The position numbers were made by a program, and so were the translations under genes. Source: Flavihumibacter stibioxidans (GTDB lineage: Bacteria; Bacteroidota; Bacteroidia; Chitinophagales; Chitinophagaceae). From it: DNA of 64,000 nt. This document shows positions 62,413 through 64,000 of the stretch, piece by piece (position 1 is the stretch's first letter; every line of letters starts with the position of its first letter). Location: positions 372,001 to 436,000 of the forward strand of contig NZ_MBUA01000023.1 of assembly GCF_014332695.1 (NCBI RefSeq), written 5' to 3'. Under the pieces are notes generated by a model, which saw only the letters and a program-made list of their open reading frames with translations, was not told the DNA's origin and ran no database searches.

Positions 62413-63828
62413 TTACAATAAAGTCGTCGGGCACACATAATCAGTTACCCTGAACTTTCCACTTTCCTTGATCGCCTTGAAACCACCCTGTACATCAATC
62501 AGGTTGTCATAACCACGCGCACGCAGGATAGAGTTGAAGATCATGGAACGGTACCCGCCGGCACAATGCACGTAATAAGTTTTGTTTTTATCAATCTTCA
62601 GCATGCTTTCATTCACAAAATCCAGTGTTGCATTTTCAGCATCCACCACATGCTCGCTCAGATACTCACTGTGCTTGCGTACGTCCAGGATATTTACTTC
62701 CCCATTCGCCGCGCGGCCAGCCAGTTCTTCTGCGGTTACAGATTCAATTTTATCCACTTCCTTACCGGCATTTTCCCAGGCAGCGAATCCACCTTCGAGA
62801 TAACCAATAGTAAAGTCATATCCAACCCTTGCCAGTCTTGTTACCACTTCCTCTTCCCTGCCAGGTTCGGCAACAAGCAGTAACTGCTGTTTAACATCCG
62901 GGATCAGGGCCCCTACCCATGGTGCGAAATTGCCATCGATACCGATATTGATTGAATTGGGAACAAATCCTTTTGCAAATACCTGCGGATCACGGGTATC
63001 GAGTATGAGGGCACCGGTTTCATTGGCGGCCACTTCAAAAGCTGCAGGACTCAGCGCGTGTTGTCCGCGCTTCAGCACCTCATCGATACTGTCATATCCC
63101 TGCTTGTTCATCATAACATTCAGCGGGAAATATGCGGGAGGCGGCATCAGGCCGGTAGTAACTTCTTTTACAAACTCTGCCTTTGTCATATTGGCGCGGA
63201 GCGCATAGTTGGATTCCTTCTGATGACCCAGCGTATCGGTTGTTTCCTTGCTCATATTCTTACCACAGGCACTGCCGGCGCCGTGTGCAGGGTATACGAT
63301 GAGATCATCAGCCAGCGGCATGATCTTGTTACGCAGTGAATCAAAAAGGGTCTCGGCCAGTTGCTCCTGGGTCATGTGTGCAGCTTTCTGTGCAAGGTCA
63401 GGACGACCCACATCACCTATAAAAAGGGTATCACCTGAGAACAAACCAATGTCCCTGCCATTCTCATCTTTCAACAGATAAGAAGTGCTTTCCATGGTGT
63501 GACCCGGTGTATGCAATACTTTAAAAGTCAGTTTGCCCACTTTGAATTCCTCCTCATCCTTTGCGATATAGGCATCAAAGCTTGGATTCGCATTAGGACC
63601 GTAAACAATAGGGGCACCGGTTTTTTTGGACAGATCCAGGTGGCCGCTTACAAAGTCAGCATGGAAGTGCGTTTCAAATACATACTTGATCTTTGCACCA
63701 TCCTTGTCTGCCCTTTCAAGATAGGGTTCAACCTCACGAAGGGGGTCAATTACCACAGCTTCGCCTTCACTTTCAATGTAATAGGCTCCTTGTGCCAGAC
63801 ATCCGGTGTATATCTGTTCTATTTTCAT
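62413..63828 (-). CDS. Persulfide dioxygenase-rhodanese fusion (MBL fold)
   Basis: A 471-residue protein. Residues 1-230 are an ETHE1-like metallo-beta-lactamase domain, with THFHADFVSGH (53-63) providing metal-binding His54, His56 and Asp58. Two rhodanese domains follow. The first (about 265-355) has LLLVAEPGREEE where the catalytic Cys should be, so is probably inactive. The second carries Cys422 in YYVHCAGGYRSMI. It should oxidise glutathione- or other persulfide to sulfite and pass sulfur on. It is the first gene of the sulfur operon. Confidence 0.92.
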   Translation of the reverse strand: MKIEQIYTGCLAQGAYYIESEGEAVVIDPLREVEPYLERADKDGAKIKYVFETHFHADFVSGHLDLSKKTGAPIVYGPNANPSFDAYIAKDEEEFKVGKLTFKVLHTPGHTMESTSYLLKDENGRDIGLFSGDTLFIGDVGRPDLAQKAAHMTQEQLAETLFDSLRNKIMPLADDLIVYPAHGAGSACGKNMSKETTDTLGHQKESNYALRANMTKAEFVKEVTTGLMPPPAYFPLNVMMNKQGYDSIDEVLKRGQHALSPAAFEVAANETGALILDTRDPQVFAKGFVPNSINIGIDGNFAPWVGALIPDVKQQLLLVAEPGREEEVVTRLARVGYDFTIGYLEGGFAAWENAGKEVDKIESVTAEELAGRAANGEVNILDVRKHSEYLSEHVVDAENATLDFVNESMLKIDKNKTYYVHCAGGYRSMIFNSILRARGYDNLIDVQGGFKAIKESGKFRVTDYVCPTTLL

Positions 63829-63858
63829 ATTGCAAGAGTTTTACTGTATTTGTATGTG

Positions 63859-63905
63859 CAAATTTGAACACTTTTTCAAGCCTGTTCTATGACTTTTGTC
63901 ACATA
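63859..63905 (-). promoter_or_regulatory. Persulfide dioxygenase promoter with Crp/Fnr-like dyad at about -40.5
   Basis: The dyad ATGAC-TTTT-GTCAC (core TGAC-N4-GTCA at 63890-63901) lies upstream of CAAATTTG (63859-63866), a one-mismatch fit to TAnnTTTG on the minus strand. Their centres are 33 bp apart, exactly as at the SQR promoter. Confidence 0.55.
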
Positions 63906-64000
63906 AAAAGGGGGGCGAAAACTGAACCGGGCAACATTTCTTCCCTGCGGTTCCGGAGTGGGAACAGTTTTAACAGTTTCTAAGTGACTAGACTGTTCCT

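Noticed and set aside
63906-64000. Right edge of the window
   Set aside because: It has no ORF, hairpin or promoter I could support in these 95 bases.

Overview
The window looks like a chromosomal piece of a Bacteroidota bacterium, most likely Chitinophagia/Chitinophagaceae. Three things point there: a tyrosine-ammonia-lyase-led flexirubin/aryl-polyene pigment cluster closely resembling Flavobacterium johnsoniae TAL and its neighbours, promoters with the Bacteroidota -7 element TAnnTTTG rather than sigma-70 boxes, and many secreted glycoside hydrolases (GH20, GH2, GH127, GH43). I saw no rRNA, tRNA, CRISPR array, phage or intact transposase.

Layout. (1) 1-8865, minus strand: a tightly overlapping flexirubin/aryl-polyene operon reading acpS, coumarate ligase, TAL, ketoreductase, ketosynthase, ACP, acyltransferase, dehydratase, unknown secreted protein, thioesterase and a second ketosynthase that runs off the left edge. 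(2) 9021-16410, plus strand: an unrelated block (GH20 hexosaminidase, serine hydrolase, large TPR protein, small frameshifted gene). (3) 16420-24638, minus strand: the second half of the pigment cluster, namely a GT2-DUF2062 protein, an MMPL exporter fused to an acyltransferase and a methyltransferase, a CrtI-like FAD oxidoreductase and a C45 acyltransferase/hydrolase. (4) 24905-36517: mixed genes, including a GH2 exo-glucosaminidase-like enzyme, a decayed cupin gene, typA, a NagX-like acyltransferase, an alpha/beta hydrolase, TM2 and DUF2752 proteins, a FabH-like ketosynthase and an AraC regulator, then an orphan ORF bracketed by IS21-like terminal repeats.

(5) 36520-52674: two GH127 beta-L-arabinofuranosidases, one fused to a GH43-like propeller, flank genes for trans-4-hydroxyproline breakdown (epimerase, DapA-family deaminase, aldehyde dehydrogenase), an APC permease and a DUF885 metallopeptidase. 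I read this as a candidate island for using arabinosylated hydroxyproline-rich (extensin-type) glycoproteins. (6) 52704-57865: diacylglycerol-kinase-like protein, membrane patatin, heme A synthase, universal stress protein. (7) 57905-63828: a sulfide/persulfide oxidation locus (type II SQR, two YeeE/YedE transporters, thioredoxin, DUF2892, two rhodaneses, 1-Cys peroxiredoxin, persulfide dioxygenase-rhodanese). Its two promoters each carry a Crp/Fnr-like dyad at exactly the same distance from the -7 box.

Four loci between 27.5 and 49.4 kb carry arrays of an 11-bp unit (core CGTCTGACG) arranged as large palindromes. One abuts a start codon and one supplies a stop codon. They are the main unexplained non-coding structure in the window.
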